In this document: piece after piece, positions 1 through 6,811 of the stretch
How positions within the stretch are numbered: position 1 is the stretch's first letter
Layout of the letters: every line of letters starts with the position of its first letter
From: DASZZV01 sp035544835
GTDB lineage: Bacteria > Acidobacteriota > Thermoanaerobaculia > Gp7-AA8
Reading direction: 5' to 3'
DNA: 22,333 bases
Assembly: GCA_035544835.1 (NCBI GenBank)
Contig: DASZZV010000431.1
Coordinates: forward strand, 1 to 22,333
Position numbers and translations under genes: made by a program
Notes under the pieces: generated by a model
The model's input: the letters and a program-made list of their open reading frames with translations, nothing else
Told to the model about the DNA's origin: nothing
Databases searched by the model: none

Positions 1-536
1 TGCGCATGGCTGTAACGAGCGAGCGCATTCCGGAAAGCATCGATGAGGTCGAACAGCGACACCTCACTCATGTCCACTTCGGGCGCGTCCTTTTCAGGCG
101 GCGCCGACGGTGGTCGTGTCCAGACCCCCATCCGCAAAACGTCCATCTCAGCAAAGCTCTCGGCAACAGCACGAAACTTCTGATACTCGATCAGCCGATC
201 GACCAGCTCAGATCGTGGGTCTTCCACCGCCTCGTCGTTTTCATCGCGCGGAAGAAGCATCTTCGACTTGATGTGGATCAGAAGCGCCGCCATATAGATG
301 TAGTCGGCGGCGATGTCGAGGTCGAGCTGCTCCATGGCATCGAGATAATGGTTGTACTGCTCGGTGATCAGGGTGATGGGAATGTCGTAGATGTCGACCT
401 TGTGCTTCCTGATGAGGTGAAGCAGCAGGTCGAGCGGTCCCTCGAAGGCCGGCAGGGTAACCGTGTATCCCTGGTCCTCGCCTGACTCTTCGGCGAGCTG
501 CAACTCCTCTCTGGTCGGAACGTAGGGCTCTGTCAT
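1..536 (-). CDS. scpA: Segregation and condensation protein A, N-terminal part (runs off the window)
   Basis: ScpA is the kleisin subunit of the bacterial SMC-ScpAB condensin and bridges the SMC heads and ScpB during chromosome segregation. Translating the minus strand from the ATG at 536 gives a frame that stays open to the window edge, about 178 codons. After a short acidic leader it contains the family hallmark FEGPLDLLLHLIRKHKVDIY, then DIPITLITEQYNHYL, then an ADYIYMAALLIHIKSKMLLP segment. These are typical of the N-terminal ScpA domain that contacts the SMC neck. The C-terminal winged helix that contacts the SMC cap is beyond the edge. The start ATG overlaps the trpS stop (ATGA, 533-536), so translation is probably coupled to trpS. 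ScpB would be expected next, outside the window. Known: trpS-scpA-scpB order is common in several phyla. Confidence 0.95.
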   Translation of the reverse strand, partial: MTEPYVPTREELQLAEESGEDQGYTVTLPAFEGPLDLLLHLIRKHKVDIYDIPITLITEQYNHYLDAMEQLDLDIAADYIYMAALLIHIKSKMLLPRDENDEAVEDPRSELVDRLIEYQKFRAVAESFAEMDVLRMGVWTRPPSAPPEKDAPEVDMSEVSLFDLIDAFRNALARYSHA

Positions 537-1552
537 GGCTGGTCCAGTAATCCCGCGTAGTCGAGCTTCATTGCTTTCCGGACCAACGCCAGAGTCTCGG
601 CAGCGCGCTCGCGGGCCGCGACGTTTCCGCGCCGCAGGATTTCCCACACCATGTCGGGGTTGCGGTCGATCTCTTCCCTTCTGGCGCGAATCGGCGCCAG
701 CGCCTCGATCATGATCTCCGCCAGAAGCTTCTTGTCATCCACACATCCGATCATGGCAGTGCGGCATTCGTGATCGACACGATTCACAGTCTCCGGGTCG
801 GAGAAGAGTTTGTGGAACTGAAAGAGATTGCAGATGTCGGGGTTGCCTGGATCTTTGCGACGAATGCGATTCGGATCGGTAAACATACTCGCCGTCAGCG
901 TGCGGATCTCGTCGGCTGAAGCAGTGAGACCAATCGTGTTTCCGTACGACTTCGACATCTTGCGGCCGTCCAGTCCGGGAACTTTTGGTGTCTCGGTGAA
1001 AAGCGCCTGCGGCTCCGGGAACACGGGACCGTAAAAGTTATTAAACCTTCTTACGATCTCACGAGAGATCTCCAGATGTGAGGCCTGATCCTCTCCGACC
1101 GGAACAGAATTCGCCCTATAGACAATGATGTCGGCGGTCTGAAGCAGCGGATAGCCGAGAAACCCGTAGGTGTTGAGATCCTTTTCGACCAGCTGGGCCT
1201 GCTGTTCCTTAAAGGTCGGGACGCGTTCCAGCCAGGGAAGCGGCGTGACCATCGACAGGAGAAGATGCAGCTCGGCGTGCTCCTTCACCTGCGACTGGAC
1301 GAAGATCGTGCACTTCTCCGGGTCGAGTCCTGCGGCCAGCCAGTCAGCGACGGCCTCGAAAGTCGACTGCGTGATCTGCGAAGGGTCGGCATAGTCGGAA
1401 GTCAGGGCATGCCAGTCGGCGACAAAATAAAAACAGCGGTACTGATCCTGAAGGCGCACCCAGTTCCGCACCGCGCCGAAATAGTTGCCCAAGTGAACGC
1501 GGCCGGTGGGGCGCAAACCGCTGAGAACATACTGATTGGAGCCGTTGGTCAA
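533..1552 (-). CDS. trpS: Tryptophan--tRNA ligase
   Basis: Class I aminoacyl-tRNA synthetase that charges tRNA-Trp with tryptophan using ATP, in the cytoplasm. The 339-residue length is normal for bacterial TrpRS. The HIGH-type signature is seen as HLGN at residues 20-23 within SGLRPTGRVHLGNYFGA, and the KMSKS loop is exact at 198-202 (GRKMSKSYGN). The GEDQ.SHLE.SREI segment around 153-165 is also characteristic. The start is TTG at 1550-1552, preceded by GAAGGA a few bases upstream; this start puts the HIGH motif at its usual distance from the N-terminus. The stop overlaps the scpA start by 4 bases, so the two form an operon. The upstream 127 bases show no obvious attenuator or T-box. Confidence 0.97.
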   Translation of the reverse strand: MTNGSNQYVLSGLRPTGRVHLGNYFGAVRNWVRLQDQYRCFYFVADWHALTSDYADPSQITQSTFEAVADWLAAGLDPEKCTIFVQSQVKEHAELHLLLSMVTPLPWLERVPTFKEQQAQLVEKDLNTYGFLGYPLLQTADIIVYRANSVPVGEDQASHLEISREIVRRFNNFYGPVFPEPQALFTETPKVPGLDGRKMSKSYGNTIGLTASADEIRTLTASMFTDPNRIRRKDPGNPDICNLFQFHKLFSDPETVNRVDHECRTAMIGCVDDKKLLAEIMIEALAPIRARREEIDRNPDMVWEILRRGNVAARERAAETLALVRKAMKLDYAGLLDQP

Positions 1553-1679
1553 GCTGTCCTTCGGAAAGTCTCAGAGTGCGCACCGATGAAAGCTCGGGAC
1601 GCTTCCAGTGAGCAAGTGGATTTGGAAAAGTCGGCGAAGTTTAGCAGCGCTTCCGCACTCCGTAAAGGAGGCTGGTCCT

Positions 1680-1775
1680 TCAGATCCGGACGACTTGCGG
1701 CAGGTGATCGAAGTGTTGATCACGATCGTGCAAAGTCAGGTTGTGTTGGAGCACCGCGCCGGCCGAGCGCGACCC
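1680..1775 (-). pseudogene. Residual C-terminal tail of a VapC-type PIN toxin
   Basis: Just downstream of the VapB-like gene the minus strand holds an open stretch ending with TGA at 1680-1682. It reads ...AVLQHNLTLHDRDQHFDHLP and then five more residues. This matches the closing strand and helix of VapC PIN domains, where an HxLTLxTRDxxFDxIPGL-type ending carries the last acidic residues. The rest of the roughly 130-residue toxin, including the N-terminal DTN motif and central acidic residues, is missing: only 106 bases separate the antitoxin stop from the end of this tail. A TGATG stop/start overlap typical of vapBC remains at the antitoxin end, but that ATG reads another frame and stops after 16 codons. 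I infer an internal deletion of vapC. Similarity is judged by eye over about 25 residues. Confidence 0.6.
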
Positions 1776-1785
1776 TCACTGGACA

Positions 1786-2028
1786 TCACTTCCAGAGTGA
1801 CTTGTCCACATGGTCCTGGGCAGCAAATGCCTTCTCGGCGGCGGCATCGCGCAACCAGGTCCCGGCTACATCGCTCAGATCGCGTCGAGGAACCGAGTCC
1901 TTGCCCAGACCGAGCCCTTCAGCGAGAACCTCAACGACCACTTCATTCAGGCTCCGCCCCGCAACGCGTACGCGATCACGCATCGCCTTGTCGAGAGCGT
2001 TCGGGATGCCTCGAATCGTGTACTGCAT
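1786..2028 (-). CDS. VapB/FitA-type ribbon-helix-helix antitoxin
   Basis: Small antitoxin of a VapBC-type toxin-antitoxin module, expected to bind DNA as an RHH dimer and to mask a PIN RNase. From the ATG at 2028 it is 80 residues. A beta strand (MQYTIRGIP) is followed by two helices (NALDKAMRDRVRVAGRS, LNEVVVEVLAEGLGL), the RHH fold. A C-terminal toxin-binding tail follows, with an RRDLSDVAGTW segment and a closing DKSLWK, as in VapB proteins that end in D..LW[KR]. A TTG start at 2067 would add 13 residues but fits the family less well. The cognate toxin is reduced to a tail (1680-1775), so this is an orphan antitoxin that could act on related toxins elsewhere. It is intact in itself. Confidence 0.75.
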   Translation of the reverse strand: MQYTIRGIPNALDKAMRDRVRVAGRSLNEVVVEVLAEGLGLGKDSVPRRDLSDVAGTWLRDAAAEKAFAAQDHVDKSLWK

Positions 2029-2131
2029 GCGCCCATTGTCGGCAGCGCATACAGCCAATGCAAGCAAGGGCGAGCGTGAAATCCGCCAGCGCGAGCGACC
2101 GGTCGAGACCGGCTCTACGAAAAGCGCACCT

Positions 2132-3931
2132 CTAATGGCGGGCCGCGTGACCCCGTCCGGGTGGCTCTGGAACGGTGTTCTCCAAGTTCAGGCCGAGGGG
2201 CTCAAGCCGGTCACCGGCCAAAGCGTGGCCGGTGCGGGAGGTAGAGGCGACATTCGTGCTGTCGTCCGTGTCGTCGGCAGTGAGTGCAAGCATGTAGTCG
2301 CCCGAGGAAACTGCGACGGCCTCGAGGCGATAATCGCCGTCTACTGCATCGTCGATGGTCACGACTTGCGGATCGCTGTCGATCCCCGAGTACGAGGCCT
2401 TCTCTCCGATCTCGTTGACCACCACGCCCGTTGCTGCGTCATATCCCACGCGCCGACCGGCCGGGTCACTTATCAGGAGGCGGAGCGGTACGAGCGGTAC
2501 GGAGGACACCGTGAGCATGCCGACCCCGGCCGGCACAAACGCCGCCGCGGTGATCGTTGTCGATCCGACACACTTCGGGACTGTCTGCAAGTGCAGGAAT
2601 GCCTCGTGACACGGTGCATGGAGTCTGTTGGCAGGCAATGCGGCCTTCACGGCCTTCAAGCCGGATTGCGGCGAAACGGAGACATCGAGCGCATTCGCCG
2701 GTAAGTCCGAGTGACGGGAGGTCATTCCGACCAGCAGTTCGCCCGGAAGTTCGACCCCCATGACGGTCTTGTGCGTTAGTTCATGATTGAGAACCTCCCG
2801 CATCACCTGCTCAATCTCGTCGGCGCACGTGACGGCGATATTCGGCTCTGACTTCCTCGCGTCGTAGATCCCCTTGTAGAGAACCTTCAATCGATACAGA
2901 TGCGTTTGATAGTCGGGTGGGCGGAATCCCGAGACCCTTACGATCGAAATCTTCTGCTTGTCTGATTGAGCGGCGAGAGCCTGCACTCGATCGTCGAGAA
3001 CATCATCGATCATCGGCTTGTAGAGTGTCGGGTGGGACGACGGAATACGACCGAAGTACAGCTCCAATTGTCTTCCCGCTTCGCTCGTAGGGAGCTGCAG
3101 ATCGCTCCAGTCGCTGTGCTGACAGCTCGCCGGCGCGGGGTTGACCACGATCGTCGTCATCGCAGTGGACATCCCCCCAGGTCCCGTTGCGGTCAGTGTG
3201 TAGGACGTCGTCGCAGTCGGACTCACCGAGACTGAGCCGTTGGCTGACTGTGTCCCGGTGACTCCGCTGATCGAGACTGTCGTTGTATTCGTTGTGGTCC
3301 AGCTCAGCGCGGAGGACTGCCCCGCGGTGATTGTCGACGGATTCGCGGTGAAGCCGTTTACCGCTGGCGACGCGACGACAGCCAACCGGATCGGGATTGA
3401 GGTCCCGAGGGGAACTCCGTCGCCCGACGGAATGGACGCGCCCACGTAGTTTCCCGGTGCCTCCGCGAACGCACTGATCGTAACGGTTTGGTTTCCGCTC
3501 GGCTGCAGTACGAAACTCGACGGCGTCTGCGAAAAGAACGCACCTTGCTGCGCCAGCGTGATCGTCGTCGGAAACTCACCGACGTTCGTCAATGTGTACT
3601 TCGTCGTCGCGCCGCCCCTGCCCGGCAGTTGAATCATAGCGTCGGGTTGCGACGACACGACCACCGAGGCGGGAACTACGCTGACTGTCGGCGTACTCCA
3701 CGTAGGCGATGACTGCCTGGCCTGCGCCGCCCCCGGGGGGAAATAGGCCGCCTGCACCAGAGCTTCGCCGAGCAGAAACATCGCGACCGCAAGAAACCAC
3801 GCGCGCGTTCCCTCGCGCGACGAGCGCCGTTCACTCGAGGGCCTCGACTGAAGAGAAAACCGCGTTGAAAGTCGCATCGACATCATCGTCATTGACACGG
3901 TGCTGACTCCAGTTATTCCAAATAACCGCAT
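2132..3931 (-). CDS. Exported protein with Ig-like domains and an M15-like metallopeptidase core
   Basis: Protein of 599 residues, probably secreted or envelope-associated. A basic N-terminus is followed by a hydrophobic stretch at 44-61 (AWFLAVAMFLLGEALVQA), a likely signal peptide with a long n-region. The start is uncertain: the ATG at 3931 is weakly supported, and ATGs at residues 14-19 would give a more normal signal. Residues 80-185 look like a beta-sandwich; 190-266 resemble a bacterial Ig-like domain (FTANPSTITAGQSSALSW). Residues 285-450 resemble M15/DD-carboxypeptidase-like proteins, with VSGFRPPDYQTHL, SRHSDLPANALDV (zinc ligands would be H407 and D416) and a final LHLQ (H447). A HELTH sequence at 383-387 also reads as a zincin motif. 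The C-terminal 150 residues are another beta-rich region. Peptidoglycan hydrolysis is plausible but unproven. Confidence 0.6.
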   Translation of the reverse strand: MRLFGITGVSTVSMTMMSMRLSTRFSLQSRPSSERRSSREGTRAWFLAVAMFLLGEALVQAAYFPPGAAQARQSSPTWSTPTVSVVPASVVVSSQPDAMIQLPGRGGATTKYTLTNVGEFPTTITLAQQGAFFSQTPSSFVLQPSGNQTVTISAFAEAPGNYVGASIPSGDGVPLGTSIPIRLAVVASPAVNGFTANPSTITAGQSSALSWTTTNTTTVSISGVTGTQSANGSVSVSPTATTSYTLTATGPGGMSTAMTTIVVNPAPASCQHSDWSDLQLPTSEAGRQLELYFGRIPSSHPTLYKPMIDDVLDDRVQALAAQSDKQKISIVRVSGFRPPDYQTHLYRLKVLYKGIYDARKSEPNIAVTCADEIEQVMREVLNHELTHKTVMGVELPGELLVGMTSRHSDLPANALDVSVSPQSGLKAVKAALPANRLHAPCHEAFLHLQTVPKCVGSTTITAAAFVPAGVGMLTVSSVPLVPLRLLISDPAGRRVGYDAATGVVVNEIGEKASYSGIDSDPQVVTIDDAVDGDYRLEAVAVSSGDYMLALTADDTDDSTNVASTSRTGHALAGDRLEPLGLNLENTVPEPPGRGHAARH

Positions 3932-4087
3932 GATGACTCATGCCGATCGAAGGATTGGCGATCTACCATACGTAGAGCGAGGAAGAAGTCACGATCCACG
4001 TGTCATGGGACGACGCGCGCCCGGCGGAGACACCAAGTTTACGCCCGCCACGCGCACACTCCGGCGGACGTAGAGTGATTAGAGACG

Positions 4088-4479
4088 ATGAACAACGACG
4101 AATCCGAACTCCAAAAGGCTTCTACATCTGCTGGCCAACGTTGCTTCGCCGCTCCCGCCAATGGCGGCAGAACGGGAGGCGGTATCCAAAGCCATATTGG
4201 CGCTGGTCGTCCTCTTTGCCGAGGGGCGGCGAACCGAGGTGGAGAACGCGTACATCGACGTTGGACATGTGAAACCTCATGACGTCGAGGACCTGCACTT
4301 TTCCTTGAAGGATCCTGAGCTCTGGGTGAGAACGCTCGAAGAGTTTCCGGAAAGAGCAGATCCTCTCAAAGGAGCATGCCGTTGATACCGTCGGCGGATT
4401 TCTAAAGCAGCAAATGGAAGAGGTTGAACGTCGACGAACCAGCGAGAACGTTTCTACCTTCCGCAAACATGAGGAGTAG
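4088..4479 (+). pseudogene. Small conserved-looking gene broken by two single-base frameshifts
   Basis: No single frame spans this stretch, but three consecutive frames join into one protein-like reading. It starts with ATG at 4088 (MNNDESELQ), moves at the AAAA run 4113-4116 into a frame with RLLHLLANVASPLPPMAAER and PHDVEDLHFSLKDPELWV, then at the AAA run 4351-4353 into a frame with EQILSKEHAVDTVGGFLKQQ and RRRTSENVSTFRKHEE, ending with TAG at 4477-4479. Removing one A from each run gives exactly 129 codons plus stop. Codon choice is GC-rich at third positions, as in real genes. The reconstructed product is acidic and helical; I do not recognise the family. The central frame also has its own ATG at 4161. 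The breaks may be real mutations or homopolymer errors. Confidence 0.55.
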
Positions 4480-4740
4480 GCGTCTAACTTTGCGAACGCC
4501 GCCGCTTGTTGATCTTGCCGAGAGCGTTACTCTACTCGCTGCGGTGTTGGAGTATCGCAGAGCGAGAAGACTCGTGTCGGGCGAAGCGGTACAGTCCAGC
4601 CTGATCTAGCCCTACTAGAGCGCACGGTGGTGTCTAACTCTGGGAGTAGCAGCCGACACGCCCGCCTAGTCGCCCCGCCTCGAAGCGAACCTGCACGTTT
4701 CGCGTGCTAGTCTCTTGAGACTGGCCGCCCGGCTGAACGC

Positions 4741-5772
4741 ATGATCTATCGGGCGGACACAGGGTGGCAGAATGTGAACATGGCGGAATGCATCTACTGT
4801 CGGGGGAGGACTGATGCTCCGAGATTTGTACGTCCGGAGCACGTTATGCCGAGGGCATTCGGTCGATTCAAAAAGAACCTAACGGTGTTTTCGGTTTGCG
4901 AAGAGTGCAACCAGTGGTTTGGCGACAACCTTGAGGTCTCGTTTACCCGGAACAGCGGCGAAGCTGTGTCACGGCTGCTGTCTGGCGTTAAGTCGGCCCG
5001 CGAAGGGCCGCAGATTGCGGGCGATCGTATCGAGATCATGGCCGACGACGGTACGGCGTTCGCTGGCGGGAGATCCTACTTCACCGAGCATACCGACGGA
5101 ACTCTAATCGCGTCGTACGTTGCTCAGGTCGGTTTTCGGGCGACGGAGGATCAGCAGCCAGTCTTGTTCGCGGAGGAAGAGCTCACGCGTGAGATCGTCG
5201 AGCAATACAGAGGATGTGAAGCCGTCGTCATTTGTGAGACGGAGTCCGACTTCGAGCGGCTGGCTGCGACGCTAAACGAACACGGTTATCATCATGAATC
5301 GGTTCTGTGCGTGTTGCCCAATGCATCCCTGCCCCTCGTTCGGGAGCCTCTTCGGGTTGACTACAGATTGGACAAGGGCGTTTTTCGAACTATCGGAAAG
5401 ATCGCGTTCAACTATCTCGCATATGTAGCGGGTGCCGCCTTTTGTCTCAGCCCCGATTTTGATGCCTTTCGTCGGTTCGTGCGCTACGGTGAAGGGGATT
5501 GGCAATCCTTCATGGCTATTTCGCTGGACCCACTGCTTTCGCAGGAGCGGCTTTTCGGCATCCGCCAAACAAGCGGGCATCTCCTTGTCGTTGAATGGCT
5601 CAGGGGGAATGATTCGTTGACCGGATCGGTCAAGTTGTTCAACGACATTCACTACCATATCCGCTTCGCCTCACGGATGACCGTAGTCTGGCGGGAGATT
5701 ATGTCCGGGCACCACTTCAGGACAAAGACACTGACGATCGCGCCGATCACAATTTTTCAAGCCCCAGCGTGA
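4741..5772 (+). CDS. HNH endonuclease-domain protein
   Basis: Putative HNH nuclease of 343 residues. Numbering from the ATG at 4741, the N-terminal domain has the zinc-knuckle HNH pattern: C17-x2-C20, then E33-H34-V-M-P37, then C53-E-E-C56-N57 and F60-G61 (EHVMP...VCEECNQWFGD). This corresponds to the HNH_5-type ββα-metal fold, with H34 the likely catalytic His. The remaining roughly 280 residues have no recognised domain; they contain AYVAGAAFCLSP and may bind substrate or a partner. The ATG at 4780 (MAECIYC) is an attractive alternative start because such proteins usually begin just before the first CxxC. No methyltransferase or other restriction partner lies beside it. It converges on the ParE-type toxin gene (11-base gap). 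Role unknown: homing, defence or mobile-element nuclease are all possible. Confidence 0.75.
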   Translation: MIYRADTGWQNVNMAECIYCRGRTDAPRFVRPEHVMPRAFGRFKKNLTVFSVCEECNQWFGDNLEVSFTRNSGEAVSRLLSGVKSAREGPQIAGDRIEIMADDGTAFAGGRSYFTEHTDGTLIASYVAQVGFRATEDQQPVLFAEEELTREIVEQYRGCEAVVICETESDFERLAATLNEHGYHHESVLCVLPNASLPLVREPLRVDYRLDKGVFRTIGKIAFNYLAYVAGAAFCLSPDFDAFRRFVRYGEGDWQSFMAISLDPLLSQERLFGIRQTSGHLLVVEWLRGNDSLTGSVKLFNDIHYHIRFASRMTVVWREIMSGHHFRTKTLTIAPITIFQAPA

Positions 5773-5783
5773 GCAGTGCCAAT

Positions 5784-6092
5784 TCAGCGCGGTAAGCTTC
5801 GCAACCGCTTCCTCCAGTAACCCGGTCGTCGCCTTTGAGGCGCCACCGCTACGATCAGGAGCTCTTCAGGCAGATTGATGTAGAGCAAGTTGTACGCAAA
5901 CGCTCGGATTACTCGCCTTCGGACATTGCGGGAAATGAGAGGCCCGATCTCAGGATAGGTGCGGATGTCGACGACGGCAGCGGCGACCGCCTCCACGAAC
6001 CTATCGCCGAGTCCCTCCGCTTGGGCGTCGTAGTACGCGGTCCATTCCAGGAACTCTGCGTCCGCGTCCTCGTGGAACCGGTAGGGTTTCAC
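5784..6092 (-). CDS. ParE/RelE-family toxin
   Basis: Toxin of a type II toxin-antitoxin module, 102 residues, the usual size. It shows the RelE/ParE fold pattern: an N-terminal strand and helices (FHEDADAEFLEWTAYYDAQA, GLGDRFVEAVAAAVVDI), a YPEIG turn, and C-terminal strands with RRRVIRAFAYNLLYI and LLIVAVAPQRRRPGYWRKR, which carries the conserved basic/aromatic end. ParE members poison gyrase and RelE members cleave ribosomal mRNA; sequence alone does not say which applies here. The start is GTG at 6090-6092 and overlaps the antitoxin stop (GTGA), so the pair is translationally coupled with antitoxin first. All expected strands are present and there is no frameshift, so the toxin looks functional. 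Confidence 0.88.
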   Translation of the reverse strand: MKPYRFHEDADAEFLEWTAYYDAQAEGLGDRFVEAVAAAVVDIRTYPEIGPLISRNVRRRVIRAFAYNLLYINLPEELLIVAVAPQRRRPGYWRKRLRSLPR

Positions 6093-6319
6093 AATCTGCG
6101 CGCGCGTACCCGGGCGAAGACTTCATCTCCGGGAATCGCCTTCGCACCACCGGCCTTGAGCTCCATGTACCGCGCCTCAGCCTCTTCAGCCCAGAGCCTC
6201 TCGTTTTCTTCTGCCGAAAGGTCCTCAAGACTGTCAAGAAGTGCCAGAGCAAGTGCAGCACGGTTCTGAGGTTCGAGGCTTAGCACCTCGGAGGTCAGAT
6301 CTTCGATCTTCCGTCCCAT
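6089..6319 (-). CDS. Addiction-module antitoxin (unstable-antitoxin family)
   Basis: Antitoxin of 76 residues partnered with the overlapping ParE/RelE toxin. It follows the pattern of the 'addiction module component' family: an N-terminal helical part (EDLTSEVLSLEPQNRAALAL, ALLDSLED), a central acidic helix with WAEEAEARYMELKAG, and a C-terminal AIPGDEVFARVRARR, which typically wraps the toxin. Start ATG at 6317-6319; the Shine-Dalgarno is poor. The stop TGA (6089-6091) overlaps the toxin GTG. Upstream, 77 bases separate it from the 51-codon ORF on the same strand, so it may have its own promoter or be co-transcribed. Members of this family usually autoregulate with the toxin; no operator could be picked out by eye. 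Confidence 0.85.
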   Translation of the reverse strand: MGRKIEDLTSEVLSLEPQNRAALALALLDSLEDLSAEENERLWAEEAEARYMELKAGGAKAIPGDEVFARVRARRL

Positions 6320-6396
6320 GCCGATTATTCTAGTGCTAATTCACCGGAACTTCTCGACGACCGTCGCACGGGTCGATGAGGTTCTGGGACGCCCTA

Positions 6397-6552
6397 TCAC
6401 GATTCTTCACGTGATGACTCAGCCCTCTCGATGCGGACTCGATCACTCTTCGTGTGCTCTTCGCAGCCGTTGCGTTTGTGGGGCTTGCAGAGCTGGCAGC
6501 CTACCCGGCCGCTCTTCGGAGCACTGCGTTTGTGTTTGCGTGGTTTGCCCAT
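6397..6552 (-). CDS. 51-residue basic Cys/His-rich small protein, family unknown
   Basis: A short ORF with strong translation signals. An ATG at 6550-6552 lies 6 bases after a near-perfect Shine-Dalgarno GGAAGGAG (6559-6566), and the frame runs to TGA at 6397-6399. The product is highly basic at the N-terminus (MGKPRKHKRSAPKSGRVG). It then has C19-x2-C22-x2-H25-x4-C30-x2-H33, which could bind a zinc ion, and an acidic/basic helical tail. Codon usage is consistent with coding. The stop of another short ORF (6553-6654) lies immediately before the ATG and in the same frame. I do not recognise a named family; a nucleic-acid or ribosome-binding role would suit the composition but is inference. The opposite strand has a hydrophobic ORF here that I regard as a shadow. 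Confidence 0.6.
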   Translation of the reverse strand: MGKPRKHKRSAPKSGRVGCQLCKPHKRNGCEEHTKSDRVRIERAESSREES

Positions 6553-6654
6553 CTACTGCTCCTTCCCGAGTCGACGGTCAGTTCTCTGAACTTCCGAAGC
6601 CTGGCGATAGGCGATTGCTGTTGCAATCTGCCGCACGGCTTCGCGGGCTGTCAA
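6553..6654 (-). CDS. Possible very short ORF directly upstream of the 51-residue protein
   Basis: The minus strand from a TTG at 6652-6654 to TAG at 6553-6555 reads TAREAVRQIATAIAYRQASE followed by VQRTDRRLGKEQ, 33 codons in all. The helical, well-mixed composition and third-position bias look like coding sequence rather than chance. No ATG lies upstream in frame; the frame continues open through the hairpin repeat at 6688-6707, so the true start is unclear. The TAG stop touches the ATG of the next ORF with no gap and in the same frame, so the two could be one ancestral 84-codon protein split by an amber codon, or two coupled peptides. The Shine-Dalgarno of the downstream ORF lies inside its last codons. 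Function unknown. Confidence 0.4.
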   Translation of the reverse strand: MTAREAVRQIATAIAYRQASEVQRTDRRLGKEQ

Positions 6655-6687
6655 TTTGAAAGCAAGCCTTGCCGGTCCCCGCGAGAA

Positions 6688-6707
6688 CACCGGGCTCACG
6701 CCCGGTG
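6688..6707. repeat. Perfect 8-bp-stem hairpin with TCAC loop (REP-like)
   Basis: CACCGGGC (6688-6695), loop TCAC, GCCCGGTG (6700-6707), followed by CTAC. The same plan, with loop TTAC and trailing GCTAA, recurs at 21070-21089. It probably belongs to a dispersed palindromic repeat family of this genome; no T-run follows on either strand, so it is not a classical terminator. Confidence 0.6.
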
Positions 6708-6811
6708 CTACAGGTCTGCCGCGCGCCTTCGCGCGCTGGATTCAGAAACGATCTGCGATTGCCGGACCTCGCGTGATCTTTCCTCGCCCTCGGTGGCTCG
6801 ATGGTGCGTCC

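Noticed and set aside
1265..2704. 479-codon plus-strand frame spanning trpS, vapB and the M15-like gene
   Set aside because: It crosses three real minus-strand genes, is rich in Arg/Ser/Ala and shows no domain.
4122..4466. 114-codon minus-strand frame opposite the broken gene at 4088
   Set aside because: Continuous but Arg/Ser/Phe-rich, without a ribosome site or motif; the plus-strand chain has better coding character.
4469..4609. 46-codon plus ORF (PPLVDLAESVTLLAAVLEYR) overlapping the end of the broken gene
   Set aside because: Plausible composition, but no ribosome site and no recognised family; too little to call a gene. The rest of 4480-4740 shows nothing clear.
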